Counted from the stretch's first letter, positions 8,655 through 18,330 are shown. The stretch is DNA of 64,000 nucleotides from an uncultured Prochlorococcus sp. (GCA_902625845.1 CACOCT010000003.1:1-64000); one strand, 5' to 3'. Notes: generated by a model not told the origin, from the letters alone. Program-made: numbers and translations.

Positions 8655-9026
8655 ATGAATCAAGTTCAAATAAAACATTTTTGCAGATGGTTGAAATTAG
8701 TTAATAAGAGAATGAATGTTCAACTTAAAGATGATAAAAAGAATTATTCAGAAGATTGGACTGAAGAAGTAATAGTGCCAGAATCAATTTATGAAATACT
8801 TACTGATGAAGAAAAGCAAAATTGGGATTATTGCAACCTCAATGATATTTACAGTACCGAAGATATTGAGGAAATTTTTAAAGTTAAACCTAATGCATTA
8901 AATAAATGTTTTTCAAAAAGATTTTATAAACTTTCAGAAGATGAAATAAAAGAGTGGGCAAGATTTAGTAAAATGATAAAAACTAATTTACCTATTAATG
9001 AAATTTTAATTATATATTCTCAATAG
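8655..9026 (+). CDS. Conserved hypothetical protein, 123 aa
   Basis: Soluble and acidic, Trp- and Tyr-rich, with no signal peptide or TM segment. Repeated short acidic helices (LTDEEKQNW, STEDIEEIF, LSEDEIKEW) suggest an all-alpha protein. The family is not recognised. Confidence 0.65.
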   Translation: MNQVQIKHFCRWLKLVNKRMNVQLKDDKKNYSEDWTEEVIVPESIYEILTDEEKQNWDYCNLNDIYSTEDIEEIFKVKPNALNKCFSKRFYKLSEDEIKEWARFSKMIKTNLPINEILIIYSQ

Positions 9027-9093
9027 AGATGATTGTTTTTAATTTCCATTGTTTTTCTAAATTTTAAGTAAAATTAAATAAATAATATTTTAT

Positions 9094-9477
9094 ATGAAGC
9101 TTATTGAAAATTTTATAGAGAAGTTTCATAATAATTGTCTACCCTCTCCTGAGAAATGCCTGATTATTGAAGAAGGAGATGATTTATATATTAAAAAATG
9201 GATTAAAAATGGAAAAATTAATGGTAAAGCTAAAGATATGTTTAAGTGGATAGAAAAAAGATATTTAAATAATAAATCTCAGCTAAAAGAAATAGACCCA
9301 TATAAATTTAAAGAAATAAATGATAGGTTTCTTATTAAATATTGGAGGATAATTATTTTGTTATGTGATTATCAAATGAAATATAGATATTATTCAAAAG
9401 CAATATATGCTATTAAAGATAAAAGTTATCCTGATATGAATTCAAATGACTTTTTTGAATTATTTGATAAGAAATGA
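9094..9477 (+). CDS. Conserved hypothetical protein, 127 aa
   Basis: Basic (IKKWIKNGKINGKAK), rich in Tyr, Lys and Ile, soluble. It follows the 123-aa gene on the same strand after 67 bp. The family is not recognised. Confidence 0.6.
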   Translation: MKLIENFIEKFHNNCLPSPEKCLIIEEGDDLYIKKWIKNGKINGKAKDMFKWIEKRYLNNKSQLKEIDPYKFKEINDRFLIKYWRIIILLCDYQMKYRYYSKAIYAIKDKSYPDMNSNDFFELFDKK

Positions 9478-9560
9478 ATGATTATTCAAAAGCGAAAATA
9501 AAAATATTATTTTAAAAATATTAAATTCACCCTTAAATAATAAGATATTTAAAAAATTTA

Positions 9561-9938
9561 ATGAACATTTCCCCTTTAATTCATTTTTCTATTATTTCAA
9601 TTGGATCATTGCTAGGCGCAAATTTAAGATATATCTTAATAACTAGATTTTGTTCAATAAAGTTAAGTAAGAGTGTAAGATTGCTACTCGTAAATTTATT
9701 TGCTTCAGTAATTTTGGGTACCTCATTATCATTAAATAATGATAGTGATTTAACAATTTATAGAGAATTAATTATTTTATTTATTATTGGATTCTCTGGT
9801 AGCTTAAGTACTTTTTCCTCATTTATTAATGAATTATTCAAATTATCGATTAAAAGGAAATATAAAGATATTTCAATCATTATTTTTTTATCTATATTTT
9901 TAGGTTTGTTATCAATTTCTCTTGGATTATTATTGTGA
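9561..9938 (+). CDS. crcB: Fluoride channel subunit CrcB/FluC, copy 1
   Basis: Exports fluoride. Four hydrophobic spans in 125 aa and the family signature GFSGSLSTFSSF, matching the G-x-x-G-x-L-(T/S)-T-F-S-(T/S)-F pore motif. A GANLRY element follows the first span. It is followed after 8 bp by a second crcB. Adjacent paired genes usually build heterodimeric dual-topology channels. Confidence 0.9.
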   Translation: MNISPLIHFSIISIGSLLGANLRYILITRFCSIKLSKSVRLLLVNLFASVILGTSLSLNNDSDLTIYRELIILFIIGFSGSLSTFSSFINELFKLSIKRKYKDISIIIFLSIFLGLLSISLGLLL

Positions 9939-9946
9939 ATTTTTAG

Positions 9947-10285
9947 ATGTTTGAGTTTTTTATTATTTCTATAAGTTCTATTTTAGGTTCTTTAATTAGA
10001 TGGAAGATTGGCAATATTTTTTTGGTAAATGTTCTAGGATGCTTCATCTTTGGATTTATAAATAATCTTCAAGTTTCAAAAAAAATCAAGTTATTTCTCT
10101 GCTTTAGTTTTTGTGGATCTCTAACTACTTTTAGTGGATGGATTTTAGATTTATTAAATATTTTGAATAAAGGTTTATATTTCTTATTTTTTTTAAGGGT
10201 AAGTTTGTTTTTAGTTATGGGATACTTTGCAATGTATTTTGGATACTCATTATCAGATAAGCTAAAAAAATTAAAAAAAATGTAA
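9947..10285 (+). CDS. crcB: Fluoride channel subunit CrcB/FluC, copy 2
   Basis: Second fluoride channel gene, 112 aa, with GSLIRW, NVLGCFIFGF and the pore motif CGSLTTFSGW, in which the last Phe position is Trp. Four spans. The C terminus is unusually basic (DKLKKLKKM), which would fix its orientation opposite to copy 1. The 8-bp gap implies co-transcription. I see no fluoride riboswitch immediately upstream. Confidence 0.9.
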   Translation: MFEFFIISISSILGSLIRWKIGNIFLVNVLGCFIFGFINNLQVSKKIKLFLCFSFCGSLTTFSGWILDLLNILNKGLYFLFFLRVSLFLVMGYFAMYFGYSLSDKLKKLKKM

Positions 10286-10346
10286 AAACTAAAATAATGA
10301 AAAATTTGAAAGTATTATTTAATTAATAACATCAATTTATTAATAA

Positions 10347-10562
10347 ATGATGGGGAAGTCACAAGAAAGATACAATGAAGAATTTGATGAAGGTTCAGAA
10401 TTACTTTGGCCCTCAGAAGAAGAAGATAAAGTGACAAGAAAATTTTATAGAGATCTTTCACATTTATCTAAAAATGAAAATCATAAGAAAATTGATTCGA
10501 GTATTTTCAAACAAATAATAAAATTACTTTTTGGCAAAGGAGGATCACCGCTTCGTAAATAA
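10347..10562 (+). CDS. Conserved hypothetical protein, 71 aa
   Basis: Soluble, acidic N-terminal half (EEFDEGSELLWPSEEED) and basic C-terminal half ending GGSPLRK. Not recognised. Start MMGKSQERY; either Met is possible. Confidence 0.6.
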   Translation: MMGKSQERYNEEFDEGSELLWPSEEEDKVTRKFYRDLSHLSKNENHKKIDSSIFKQIIKLLFGKGGSPLRK

Positions 10563-10631
10563 ATTATTTATATTAATATCGAATCTTAAAAATGATTTTT
10601 TAATAAATTTGAATAACAATCTAAAAAAATA

Positions 10632-10659
10632 AAAACCCCCAACTAGGGATTTAGGTTTT
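10632..10659 (+). other. Inverted repeat, possible weak terminator or leader hairpin
   Basis: AAAACC at 10632 pairs with GGTTTT at 10654, and an inner CCC pairs with GGG, with an asymmetric ATTTA bulge. It lies between the 71-aa gene and the 50-aa ORF. No T-run follows, so terminator function on the plus strand is doubtful. Confidence 0.3.
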
Positions 10660-10693
10660 AAAATTTAAGTTACTTAAATTAATTTTTATACTG

Positions 10694-10846
10694 ATGAATA
10701 TCAATGATAATCCAGTATATGTAGGAGACCTCATCCCCTCAGTCGCAACTTATCAAAAAGCGATAATTATCTACAAAAAAGGTCTTAAATCTGGCGATTT
10801 CTATGAAGAGCCTATTGGCGATGATTTTAATTATCCTGATTGGTAA
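10694..10846 (+). CDS. Small soluble protein, 50 aa
   Basis: Not in the ORF track. ATG at 10694, TAA at 10844-10846. The sequence (NPVYVGDLIPSVATYQKA, ending NYPDW) has balanced composition unlike random AT-rich translation, so I believe it is a gene. No family is recognised. Confidence 0.55.
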   Translation: MNINDNPVYVGDLIPSVATYQKAIIIYKKGLKSGDFYEEPIGDDFNYPDW

Positions 10847-11015
10847 ATTTTGTTCTTCTACTAATTTTGAAATACACAATGTTGTGTTTATAGGAAATAA
10901 ATATGAGAATATGATCTACTTATCTGTGCCTTATTAAACGTCATTTTTGAAAATAACCCCAGAAGCGAAATTAACCATGTAGTATTAAACTGTCTTAATA
11001 ATTTCTTTATATTTC

Positions 11016-12068
11016 ATGGCAATAGCAATGACTAAGGGCTACAGCGAGCAGACAGCTGGTGCAAAGCTCTGTATTGATCTTGCAAGTGACTGGGGTGCAG
11101 AATGTATCTCTGACCTAAATATAAGAGAAAATGTATTTTTAATGGATTATGGTGCTGCGGATGGTGGCACGGCTTCTGACTTTTGGGGAAAAATAATAAA
11201 TGATATACAAGAAAAGAATCAATCTACTGAGATTACTTTGATAGGGAATGATCTTTATTCAAATGACAATCAGGCTTTAATTAATAATTTATCAATCCAA
11301 TCTATTAATAATCAATTAGTTAAGACTTTTTTATGCGCTGGTAGTTTTTATGATCAGCTTGTTCCTTCTGAATTTATTGATTTTGGATTCTCAGCTACTG
11401 CAATGCATTGGCTCAATAAAAAGGTTGAAAATCTTAACGATCATACTCATGTACTAGCTTCAAACAATCAAACTGCAAGAAATGATTTCTTGAAGCAAGC
11501 ATTATTTGACTGGAATCAAATATTAGATATTAGAAGTAAAGAGCTTAAAATTGGAGGTAAATTACTTACCGTTAATTTATCTCGAGATAATGAAAATAGA
11601 TATTTAGGAAATAATGGCGGGCAGACAGTGAATGTTCATGATGAAATTCATTCTATTTGGAAAGAGTTGTTAGAAGAAAAACTTATTACAGAAGATGAGT
11701 ATCAGAAAGGGACCATCCAGAATTTTTATAAATCCCCTGAAGAATTTATTTCACCTTTAATTAATAAGGATTCTTCTGCATATAAAAAAGGTTTAAGACT
11801 AATTAAGGAAAGAACCGTATATGTAGATTGCCCATATAAGAAAAAGTGGAAGGAAAATAAAAAAACTGAGGAGTTTGCAATTGGATTAATGGAAACGATA
11901 AGAAGCTGGAGTAGACATAGTTTCATTTCTGCTTTGGATAAAAATAACCATACAAACTTAAATCCAGTTGATATACTTTTTAATCGTTTAACAAAACGAA
12001 TAAGTAACGATCCTGAAAATTGGAGTCTCGATTATGTAGAACATCACCTAATGATGGAGAGAGTTTAA
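11016..12068 (+). CDS. SABATH-family SAM-dependent carboxyl (or N-) methyltransferase
   Basis: 350 aa related to plant salicylate/jasmonate carboxyl methyltransferases. It shows the N-terminal substrate/SAM segment MTKGYSEQTAGAK, the SAM site MDYGAADGGTAS and the SABATH landmark GFSATAMHWL (plant S-x-x-x-L-H/Q-W-L). It should transfer a methyl group to a carboxylate or ring/amine nitrogen of a small molecule. It is the first gene of a three-gene operon; its TAA overlaps the ATG of the next gene (TAATG). The substrate cannot be read from the sequence. Confidence 0.85.
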   Translation: MAIAMTKGYSEQTAGAKLCIDLASDWGAECISDLNIRENVFLMDYGAADGGTASDFWGKIINDIQEKNQSTEITLIGNDLYSNDNQALINNLSIQSINNQLVKTFLCAGSFYDQLVPSEFIDFGFSATAMHWLNKKVENLNDHTHVLASNNQTARNDFLKQALFDWNQILDIRSKELKIGGKLLTVNLSRDNENRYLGNNGGQTVNVHDEIHSIWKELLEEKLITEDEYQKGTIQNFYKSPEEFISPLINKDSSAYKKGLRLIKERTVYVDCPYKKKWKENKKTEEFAIGLMETIRSWSRHSFISALDKNNHTNLNPVDILFNRLTKRISNDPENWSLDYVEHHLMMERV

Positions 12069-13117
12069 TGATTAATTTACAGACTCAACAGAAAAGAGAA
12101 GTGGGTATACTTGCCGAATATATCAGTGAGGAATTATCTATTTTTATAGTGGCAGAAAATAATCTTGAAGATCATCCAGCTAATGGAGGATTAAGACTTC
12201 TGAATTATGAAACAGATATGGAATGTATTCAGGATGGTTTTAAATTGGCAAATCTTATGAAGAGTAAGCATAGTATTTACTCTACAGGTTTTTCGGGTGG
12301 AAAAGTTGTTGCTAGATCTGCGGATATTTCTTCGGTCAAAGATAAACTTATATCTATAACATCTAAACTTCTTGAAAATCTTCAGGGGAAGATGATTACA
12401 GGATGTGATTTGAATACGAATATAAATGATATGGAGAAATTATTCAAACTAACTCCTCATGTTTTAGCAGCTATTAATAGTGGGGTTGATGCGAGTACCG
12501 CAACTGGTATGGGTGTTATTGGAGCATTTGAAGCATTTCAGAAATGTTTTTCGCAAGATTTTTCCAATGGAGTTCTAGTCCATGGATGCGGATCGGTTGG
12601 ACGAATTGTTGCCTTAGAACTTGTTAAAAGAAAAATAAAAACTTTTGTAGTTGATATTGATACTGAAAAAACTAATATACCTGGAGTAATATCACTTGGA
12701 AATGATAAGAATTGGTATCGAAAGAATTTTGATGTAATATTTCCATGCTCTATTTCAGGTCTTATAAGTACAAATATTGCTCAATTCCTTCTTAAAACCA
12801 AAGCGATTATTTCAGCCGCTAATGGCCCTTTTAGTAATGATGTAATTCCTGCAAAACTTACAGATTCAAATGTTGTTATAATTCCTGATCCACTTGTTAA
12901 TGCAGGAGCAGTAATTGCTGACTCTATTGAGAAATATGCACCTGATGCATGGACTAGAACCTCTCCTGAAAAAGTTTATAATTTCGTGCAAGAGGAAGTT
13001 AGAAAGAAATGTTTTACCTATTTATCTCTTGAACAAAGTGGTTTAGAATCTAAAGAAATTTTAAGTCTAATGCAAAATGATAGACAAGAAATAATAGGTA
13101 AATCATTTTTCAATTGA
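12068..13117 (+). CDS. Leu/Phe/Glu dehydrogenase-superfamily protein
   Basis: NAD(P)-dependent amino acid dehydrogenase fold, 349 aa from the ATG overlapping the upstream stop (the track start at 12020 is too early). Catalytic-domain motifs include GGLRLL, the lysines of LMKSKH and GFSGGK, and the conserved segment CDLNTN..DME. The Rossmann domain has GVLVHGCGSVGR. Members oxidatively deaminate amino acids or do the reverse. Its stop overlaps the next start (TGATG), so the product probably acts in one pathway with the methyltransferase and flavoprotein. Confidence 0.8.
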   Translation: MINLQTQQKREVGILAEYISEELSIFIVAENNLEDHPANGGLRLLNYETDMECIQDGFKLANLMKSKHSIYSTGFSGGKVVARSADISSVKDKLISITSKLLENLQGKMITGCDLNTNINDMEKLFKLTPHVLAAINSGVDASTATGMGVIGAFEAFQKCFSQDFSNGVLVHGCGSVGRIVALELVKRKIKTFVVDIDTEKTNIPGVISLGNDKNWYRKNFDVIFPCSISGLISTNIAQFLLKTKAIISAANGPFSNDVIPAKLTDSNVVIIPDPLVNAGAVIADSIEKYAPDAWTRTSPEKVYNFVQEEVRKKCFTYLSLEQSGLESKEILSLMQNDRQEIIGKSFFN

Positions 13118-14304
13118 TGAATAATCTTAGTATCCCAAAACATGTAGATATAGCAATTATTGGTGGTGGGATGGCTGGCCTCAGTGCAGCAGCCGCACTA
13201 AGTGAAATGGGAATAAAAAATATTGCTTTGTTTGAAGCTCAAAAACTTGCTAACGCTAATGGAAGTAGTTTCGGTGAGTCAAGAATGTATAGAGAAATGT
13301 ACTCAGATCCTGTTCTTTGTAAACTTGCAAAAGAATCAAATAAATTATGGTCAATGCAAGAATCATTATCAAATAAACCTCTCAGGAAGGAGCATGGTTT
13401 ATTGTTTTATGGGGAATCTTGGGATGAAGAAACCATTGAAGGCTCTATTCCTGGAGCTCAAAAAGTCATGGATGAACAGAACATTCCATATGAGTTTCTC
13501 TCTTCAGAAAAGATCTCAAAAAGATTTCCTATTAAACCTAAAGACCATTTTGTAGGTCTATTTGAACCAAGCGCAGGTGCAATTTTAAGTGATAAAGCTA
13601 TCGATAATTGGATACAAATTATAAAAAGAAATGGTAATCAAATATTTGAAGATTGCAGAATAAATAAAATTAATCAAAAAGATAATCAACTTGAAATTAT
13701 TGAAAATAAATCTGTTGCTTTCGATCAATTAATTGTAGCTTCTGGTATGTGGACTAACGAGCTATTGGAAAATATAGGATTAAAGCTTGACATTAAAATA
13801 TGGCCAATGCTTTGGGCTCATTATTTGGTAGAAGAAAAATTTATAAATAGTTATCCTCAATGGTTTTGTTTTCAAAAATCAAAGAATGATGATGGCGGGC
13901 TATATTATGGCTTTCCTGTATTAAGTAGAAATAAAAATAATATTCCAAGAATAAAAGTTGGGATAGACTGGGCTCCACCAAATATTATTGGAATAGATAA
14001 CAAGTCAATGGTAAATCCTTTTATGGATCCTTTAAAACAAATGCTGGATAATTTTATTTTAAATAATATAAATGGCGTAATAGCCTGTGATGAAACTTTT
14101 GTAAGCCCTTATACAATGACGAGCGATGTGAATTTTATTCTTGATAAACCTAAGCCAAATATTACTGTCTTTTCAGGAGGTTCAGGTCAATCATTCAAAT
14201 TTGCACCACTAATAGGTAAATGTCTAGCTGAAAAATCTTTAAATAAAAATTGTAGTTTCGATATAAGTTGTTGGGAAATTAATAGAGTATTGACAAAAAC
14301 ATAA
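13117..14304 (+). CDS. FAD-dependent amine oxidase, monomeric sarcosine oxidase-like
   Basis: DAO-superfamily flavoprotein, 395 aa. The FAD-binding GGGMAGLSAAAAL motif lies near residue 15, followed by NGSSFGESRMYR, which matches the GSSHG..R segment of monomeric sarcosine and N-methyltryptophan oxidases. The C-terminal SGGSGQSFKFAPLIG matches their G-x-G-F-K-xx-P motif; a Cys for covalent FAD would sit near that end but is not obvious here (S-F-K-F-A-P). It likely oxidises an N-methyl or secondary amino acid. The ATG overlaps the previous stop; the track TTG at 13114 is not needed. Confidence 0.82.
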   Translation: MNNLSIPKHVDIAIIGGGMAGLSAAAALSEMGIKNIALFEAQKLANANGSSFGESRMYREMYSDPVLCKLAKESNKLWSMQESLSNKPLRKEHGLLFYGESWDEETIEGSIPGAQKVMDEQNIPYEFLSSEKISKRFPIKPKDHFVGLFEPSAGAILSDKAIDNWIQIIKRNGNQIFEDCRINKINQKDNQLEIIENKSVAFDQLIVASGMWTNELLENIGLKLDIKIWPMLWAHYLVEEKFINSYPQWFCFQKSKNDDGGLYYGFPVLSRNKNNIPRIKVGIDWAPPNIIGIDNKSMVNPFMDPLKQMLDNFILNNINGVIACDETFVSPYTMTSDVNFILDKPKPNITVFSGGSGQSFKFAPLIGKCLAEKSLNKNCSFDISCWEINRVLTKT

Positions 14305-14375
14305 TTTTGTAGATTGTTAGAAAAATATAAATCTTTATCTTATTAAAATTTGAAGAAATAATATAATACTTCTAA

Positions 14376-14413
14376 GAAAAAAAAGAGGATTGATTTTATC
14401 AGTCCTCTTTTTT
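14376..14413 (+). terminator. Strong Rho-independent terminator of the methyltransferase-oxidase operon
   Basis: Perfect 11-bp stem (AAAAAAGAGGA paired with TCCTCTTTTTT), extended by four more pairs including one G-T, around a TTTTA loop, and ending in a T6 run. It lies ~70 bp after the flavoprotein stop. The A-run on the other side would also let it work on the minus strand. Confidence 0.9.
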
Positions 14414-14549
14414 GGAATCAATTTGAAATATTAATTGCTTATTAAAAGCGTTGCTTTTCTTTTTAAATTTCACTTAATCATGATCTTTAAAAGCAAATTC
14501 ATAGGGAAAATCTCGATTGTAATTTGTCCTGATATCGTTAGTAATTATA

Positions 14550-14660
14550 AAACGAAGTCTTATCAGACTAATTGATGAACTTTAGTTATCAAGATATTCC
14601 CTTTCTCGGGAAGACACTAAATTTCAGGCGGACTTTCAATCATAAAAAGATTGCCTCCAA
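14550..14660 (+). ncRNA. Candidate structured RNA: four consecutive hairpins
   Basis: The 14.41-14.91 kb gap has no ORF but holds four adjacent hairpins: AGTCT/AGACT (14556-14569), TTGAT/ATCAA (14572-14592), TTCCC/GGGAA (14597-14612) and AGGC..CAATC/GATTG..CCT (14626-14656). Local GC is higher than in the flanks. The strand is uncertain because hairpins read both ways; plus is a guess. It does not look like RNase P, tmRNA, SRP RNA or a known riboswitch. It could be a small RNA or the 5' leader of the 70-aa gene at 14911. The rest of the gap (14414-14549, 14661-14910) shows only a small AAAAGC/GCTTTT hairpin near 14440. Confidence 0.5.
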
Positions 14661-14910
14661 CTCAATAAATACAATTTAATACTTTGCATATTATTTAGTA
14701 AATCAGTGTTTATGCTGATTTACATCAAACACCTTTCTGTTTGAGAATTATATTGGTCTGCTTAATTTATTCCAGAGAATATTAAAAATTTATTTTTATT
14801 AAGGAAACTTTTTCTAAGGTTTGTAACTTTATATATTTTCCAATTCATTTTTGAAATGCTTATTTTATGTATTTATTATTAAAGTATTGTGATAAATATT
14901 CAATAATTAA

Positions 14911-15123
14911 ATGACTAGTACTCGTAAAGCAAAATGGGAAACAACTCCAGAGCAGATCGATAATCAAATACTTCCTGCATATAATGAAATAGCAAAGCAA
15001 AGTGTCCACTTAATAAATGAGTTTCAATGTCCACCTGAATATGTAGCTGACATGCTAAGAGATATAGCAGATGCTTTAATCTCTGCTCATCCTGAATCGG
15101 AAAATAAATGCTCATGCTGCTAA
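14911..15123 (+). CDS. Conserved hypothetical protein with Cys-rich tail, 70 aa
   Basis: Helical protein (ILPAYNEIAKQSVHLI, YVADMLRDIADALIS) ending in NKCSCC, a possible metal- or thiol-binding tail. The 41-aa ORF at 6555 shares the MLRDIAD-like segment. The antisense track ORF 14915-15115 is a shadow. Confidence 0.65.
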   Translation: MTSTRKAKWETTPEQIDNQILPAYNEIAKQSVHLINEFQCPPEYVADMLRDIADALISAHPESENKCSCC

Positions 15124-15167
15124 ATTCTGTTTTGTTTTCTTGAAACCAAATTAAAGATTTTGATCTA

Positions 15168-15545
15168 ATGATTCATGATTCCATAAAATTAATTGGCAAG
15201 AAACAGAATCCAAGAAAAGATTCTCTCTTAGCCTCTCTTAAGGAGGTAGATGGATTAGTTTCTACTTTTGAAAATAATTTTGAAGTATGGTCTGATTTTG
15301 ATAAGTGGGAGAATATTATTTTTCAAAGATGGGTTTTTGAAAGAGCGCTTGAAGTTTATAAGGGAAAAAAAATAGATTTGAAATGTGAATGTTGTGAATA
15401 TAGTTACGTTATCCAAAGTGATTTCAAAAATAGTCTTAAACAGGAATGCTATGGGATAAAAACTGCATATATGATTGAAAAAATTGTTGATGAAATTATA
15501 TTAGCTAAAGCTAGAAGAGAGACTGATGGTACATATTCTGCATAA
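15168..15545 (+). CDS. Conserved hypothetical protein, 125 aa
   Basis: Soluble protein with a central CECCEYSY cluster (three Cys) and an additional Cys near residue 104. This may be a metal-binding or redox site. It lies 44 bp after the CSCC-tailed protein on the same strand, so both could belong to one transcript. The family is not recognised. Confidence 0.6.
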   Translation: MIHDSIKLIGKKQNPRKDSLLASLKEVDGLVSTFENNFEVWSDFDKWENIIFQRWVFERALEVYKGKKIDLKCECCEYSYVIQSDFKNSLKQECYGIKTAYMIEKIVDEIILAKARRETDGTYSA

Positions 15546-15617
15546 AGTTGTTAAAAATCTCCTTCACATCAGGCCAAACTAAAACTAAGCTGATAGTTCA
15601 ATAAATAAATTAATGAA

Positions 15618-15932
15618 ATGGATAAAACTGATAATGAACTTTCCGATAAGCAAAAACAGTTTGTTGAGTTTCTTGAGAAAGCTTCGAATCAAGATAAAGA
15701 ACCTTCCGATGATCAACTAATAAACGAAATACAAGAAGAAGTAGAAGAAGAGGGAAAAAAAGAAGTTATTCATCTAAATTCGTTGATTACAAAAAATATT
15801 TCTCTTTTTACAAAAAATCCTAATTATAAATTGTTGGCTTGGCTTATCGTTCAATTAACTATACTTTCATTATTTATATTGACAGCATCATTCCTGAAAA
15901 ATAATCTTGTTCCATATATAAATTCTTTATGA
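15618..15932 (+). CDS. Tail-anchored protein with acidic N terminus, 104 aa
   Basis: The first ~60 residues are very acidic and probably helical (NEIQEEVEEEGKKEV). A single C-terminal span (LLAWLIVQLTILSLFILTASFL) ends nine residues before the stop. This is a tail-anchored layout, with no recognised domain. Confidence 0.6.
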   Translation: MDKTDNELSDKQKQFVEFLEKASNQDKEPSDDQLINEIQEEVEEEGKKEVIHLNSLITKNISLFTKNPNYKLLAWLIVQLTILSLFILTASFLKNNLVPYINSL

Positions 15933-16041
15933 ATCGATAGATGTAGAATTATTGAGCTTATTTTATAAATGTTATCTATTTAAGAAAGGTATATTTTTTA
16001 GATATTTAGTTTTTACTAATAAATTACAATTATCATTTTAT

Positions 16042-16281
16042 TTAGTTCGCATAATTACAGTTTCTATAGGCTGCGATCTTTACAAACTCTTCAACAGGCA
16101 AAGCTGATTTTTCTTCAATATCTTTTTCTGCTTCATTATTTTTCCAGACAGATAAAAGTCCTTTTTTTGAATTATTTATACAATCATTTTTGTATTTTGC
16201 TTTCCTATTTACTGGTGATAAATACATAGAAAATAAAATTAAAAAGCTCCAAAAGTAACTACTCTTCGATGCCTTTTCCAC
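16042..16281 (-). CDS. Exported or membrane-anchored hypothetical protein, 79 aa
   Basis: An N-terminal hydrophobic segment (YFWSFLILFSMYL) acts as a signal or anchor. The polar remainder contains two cysteines (NDCINN and YRNCNY) that could pair. The family is not recognised. Confidence 0.55.
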   Translation of the reverse strand: MEKASKSSYFWSFLILFSMYLSPVNRKAKYKNDCINNSKKGLLSVWKNNEAEKDIEEKSALPVEEFVKIAAYRNCNYAN

Positions 16282-16671
16282 TACTCTAAGAATTTGTTTC
16301 CTATTACAAGTAGATATTTGTGCTCTTCTAATTAAGATTACTTTTCAATAAATTGTATTTAAATTAATAAGAATGAGTATCTTTATTGCAGCATTTTTGA
16401 AGATGAAATCATAATTAATTACTTTTAAAAAGTCTAGAGAATCTTTTAGAAATCTAATATAAATGATCTTTAATAAGTGATTAATTTTTTAAATTTAAAT
16501 TAAACAAATACTAAAGAAATTTTAAGATTTATTTGACCAGCTAACAAATATAAGACTTATGTGATGATCCTTTATCCGTACAATTTAATCCTTTAAACCG
16601 AACCTTATTTTCTGTCATATATTTTTTGGAGTAGTTAGAAATAAATATATTATTGTATTGAATTAATAAAA
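16282..16671. other. ORF-free, AT-rich stretch
   Basis: About 390 bp with no plausible ORF, tRNA or strong inverted repeat. It only separates the divergent genes at 16281 and 16672 and should hold their promoters, but I cannot pick one. Confidence 0.5.
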
Positions 16672-16851
16672 GTGAACTTAAAAATTTCTAAATTCCCAAT
16701 TCTCAATAAAGAGAGAAAAGAAGTTGAATATGTTAGAGATATTTATAAAAGAAGAATTCAAAGTGAAGCCGATTCTTTTTTTAATCAGGAAGAACAACCA
16801 GATACTATTTTCGCACAAAATATTTTGTATGTAGATCCAATTTCAATTTAG
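16672..16851 (+). CDS. Small soluble protein, 59 aa (GTG start)
   Basis: Not in the ORF track. GTG at 16672, TAG at 16849-16851. The sequence (FPILNKERKEVEYVRDIYKRR, SFFNQEEQPDTIFAQ) is charged and coding-like. No family is recognised and the start is uncertain. Confidence 0.45.
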   Translation: MNLKISKFPILNKERKEVEYVRDIYKRRIQSEADSFFNQEEQPDTIFAQNILYVDPISI

Positions 16852-16911
16852 TTATAGAATATTTTCAATAATTTAAATTTTTAATAAATTTTCAATATAA
16901 AATTAGTAATT

Positions 16912-17175
16912 ATGGAAAATCAAAAGCTCAATCTTAATCACCAGTGGACAAAAACACTAAGAAAAAAATTTAATATATTTATAAAGGAGAAGAATCCAAC
17001 TTTTTCTGAATGTAAGGAATTTATAAGAAATTTAGGTATTGATTTGAATGATATAAATCTTAGATTTGCTGCAGGTATCTATATTTTTGAAAAATATGAT
17101 GGAAGACATACAGTAGAGGAAATAAGGGATATAATAGAGGATGAAATTGATAGTGTTATTAATATAGATAAATAA
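16912..17175 (+). CDS. Conserved hypothetical protein, 87 aa
   Basis: Soluble helical protein with a basic first half and an acidic C terminus (VEEIRDIIEDEIDS). It converges on psaC with a 26-bp gap. Not recognised. Confidence 0.6.
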   Translation: MENQKLNLNHQWTKTLRKKFNIFIKEKNPTFSECKEFIRNLGIDLNDINLRFAAGIYIFEKYDGRHTVEEIRDIIEDEIDSVINIDK

Positions 17176-17201
17176 ATTATATTTACCAGTCGAATAAAAA
17201 T

Positions 17202-17784
<583 letters not shown>

Positions 17785-17982
17785 ATGGACGAAATAAATC
17801 ACAATAATAATGTTATTGAGGTGTGTAAAAATTCTATAAACTATGTAAGACTTCGTCAGGATTATCTATCAAAAGATAATCAGTTAAGAGAATGTAATGC
17901 AATTTCAGAAGAATTTAGAGAATGGCTTAAAAAAGGTTATCCAACTGAAAATATTATTTATCTTATTGAATTTAAAAAATAA
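17785..17982 (+). CDS. Conserved hypothetical protein, 65 aa
   Basis: Soluble, charged, helical (SEEFREWLKKGYPTENIIYLIE). The family is not recognised. Confidence 0.55.
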   Translation: MDEINHNNNVIEVCKNSINYVRLRQDYLSKDNQLRECNAISEEFREWLKKGYPTENIIYLIEFKK

Positions 17983-18186
17983 AGTTCTAAAGATTGGATT
18001 TTATAATTAAGATAAATATTTTAAGAAATAATCCCAAATATAAAAAGATAAATTTATTTGTTAATTAAATTACAAATAAAAGAAAATTAAGATTATTTGT
18101 AACTAGTAGTATAAAAATTTATTAAGTGGTGATAATTTTGGATTATTAATCATGTAAGAATTTTAGATAGTATTAAATTAGATTTT

Positions 18187-18330
18187 ATGAATAGAAAGTT
18201 ATTTGAAGATATTGATGCTCAACTACTATGTGGAGTAAAATGTTCAGAATCAAGTCAAGTACAGCAGAATTATTTTGAAAGATTAAAAATACAAACAGAA
18301 TCCGCATTTAATAATAAAAAATATGTTTAG
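18187..18330 (+). CDS. Small soluble protein, 47 aa
   Basis: Not in the ORF track. ATG at 18187, TAG at 18328-18330. Two close cysteines (LLCGVKCSES) and a polar helical second half. Not recognised. Confidence 0.45.
   Translation: MNRKLFEDIDAQLLCGVKCSESSQVQQNYFERLKIQTESAFNNKKYV

Noticed and set aside
9500-9560. Fluoride riboswitch before crcB
   Set aside because: The short AT-rich leader lacks the conserved pseudoknot elements.
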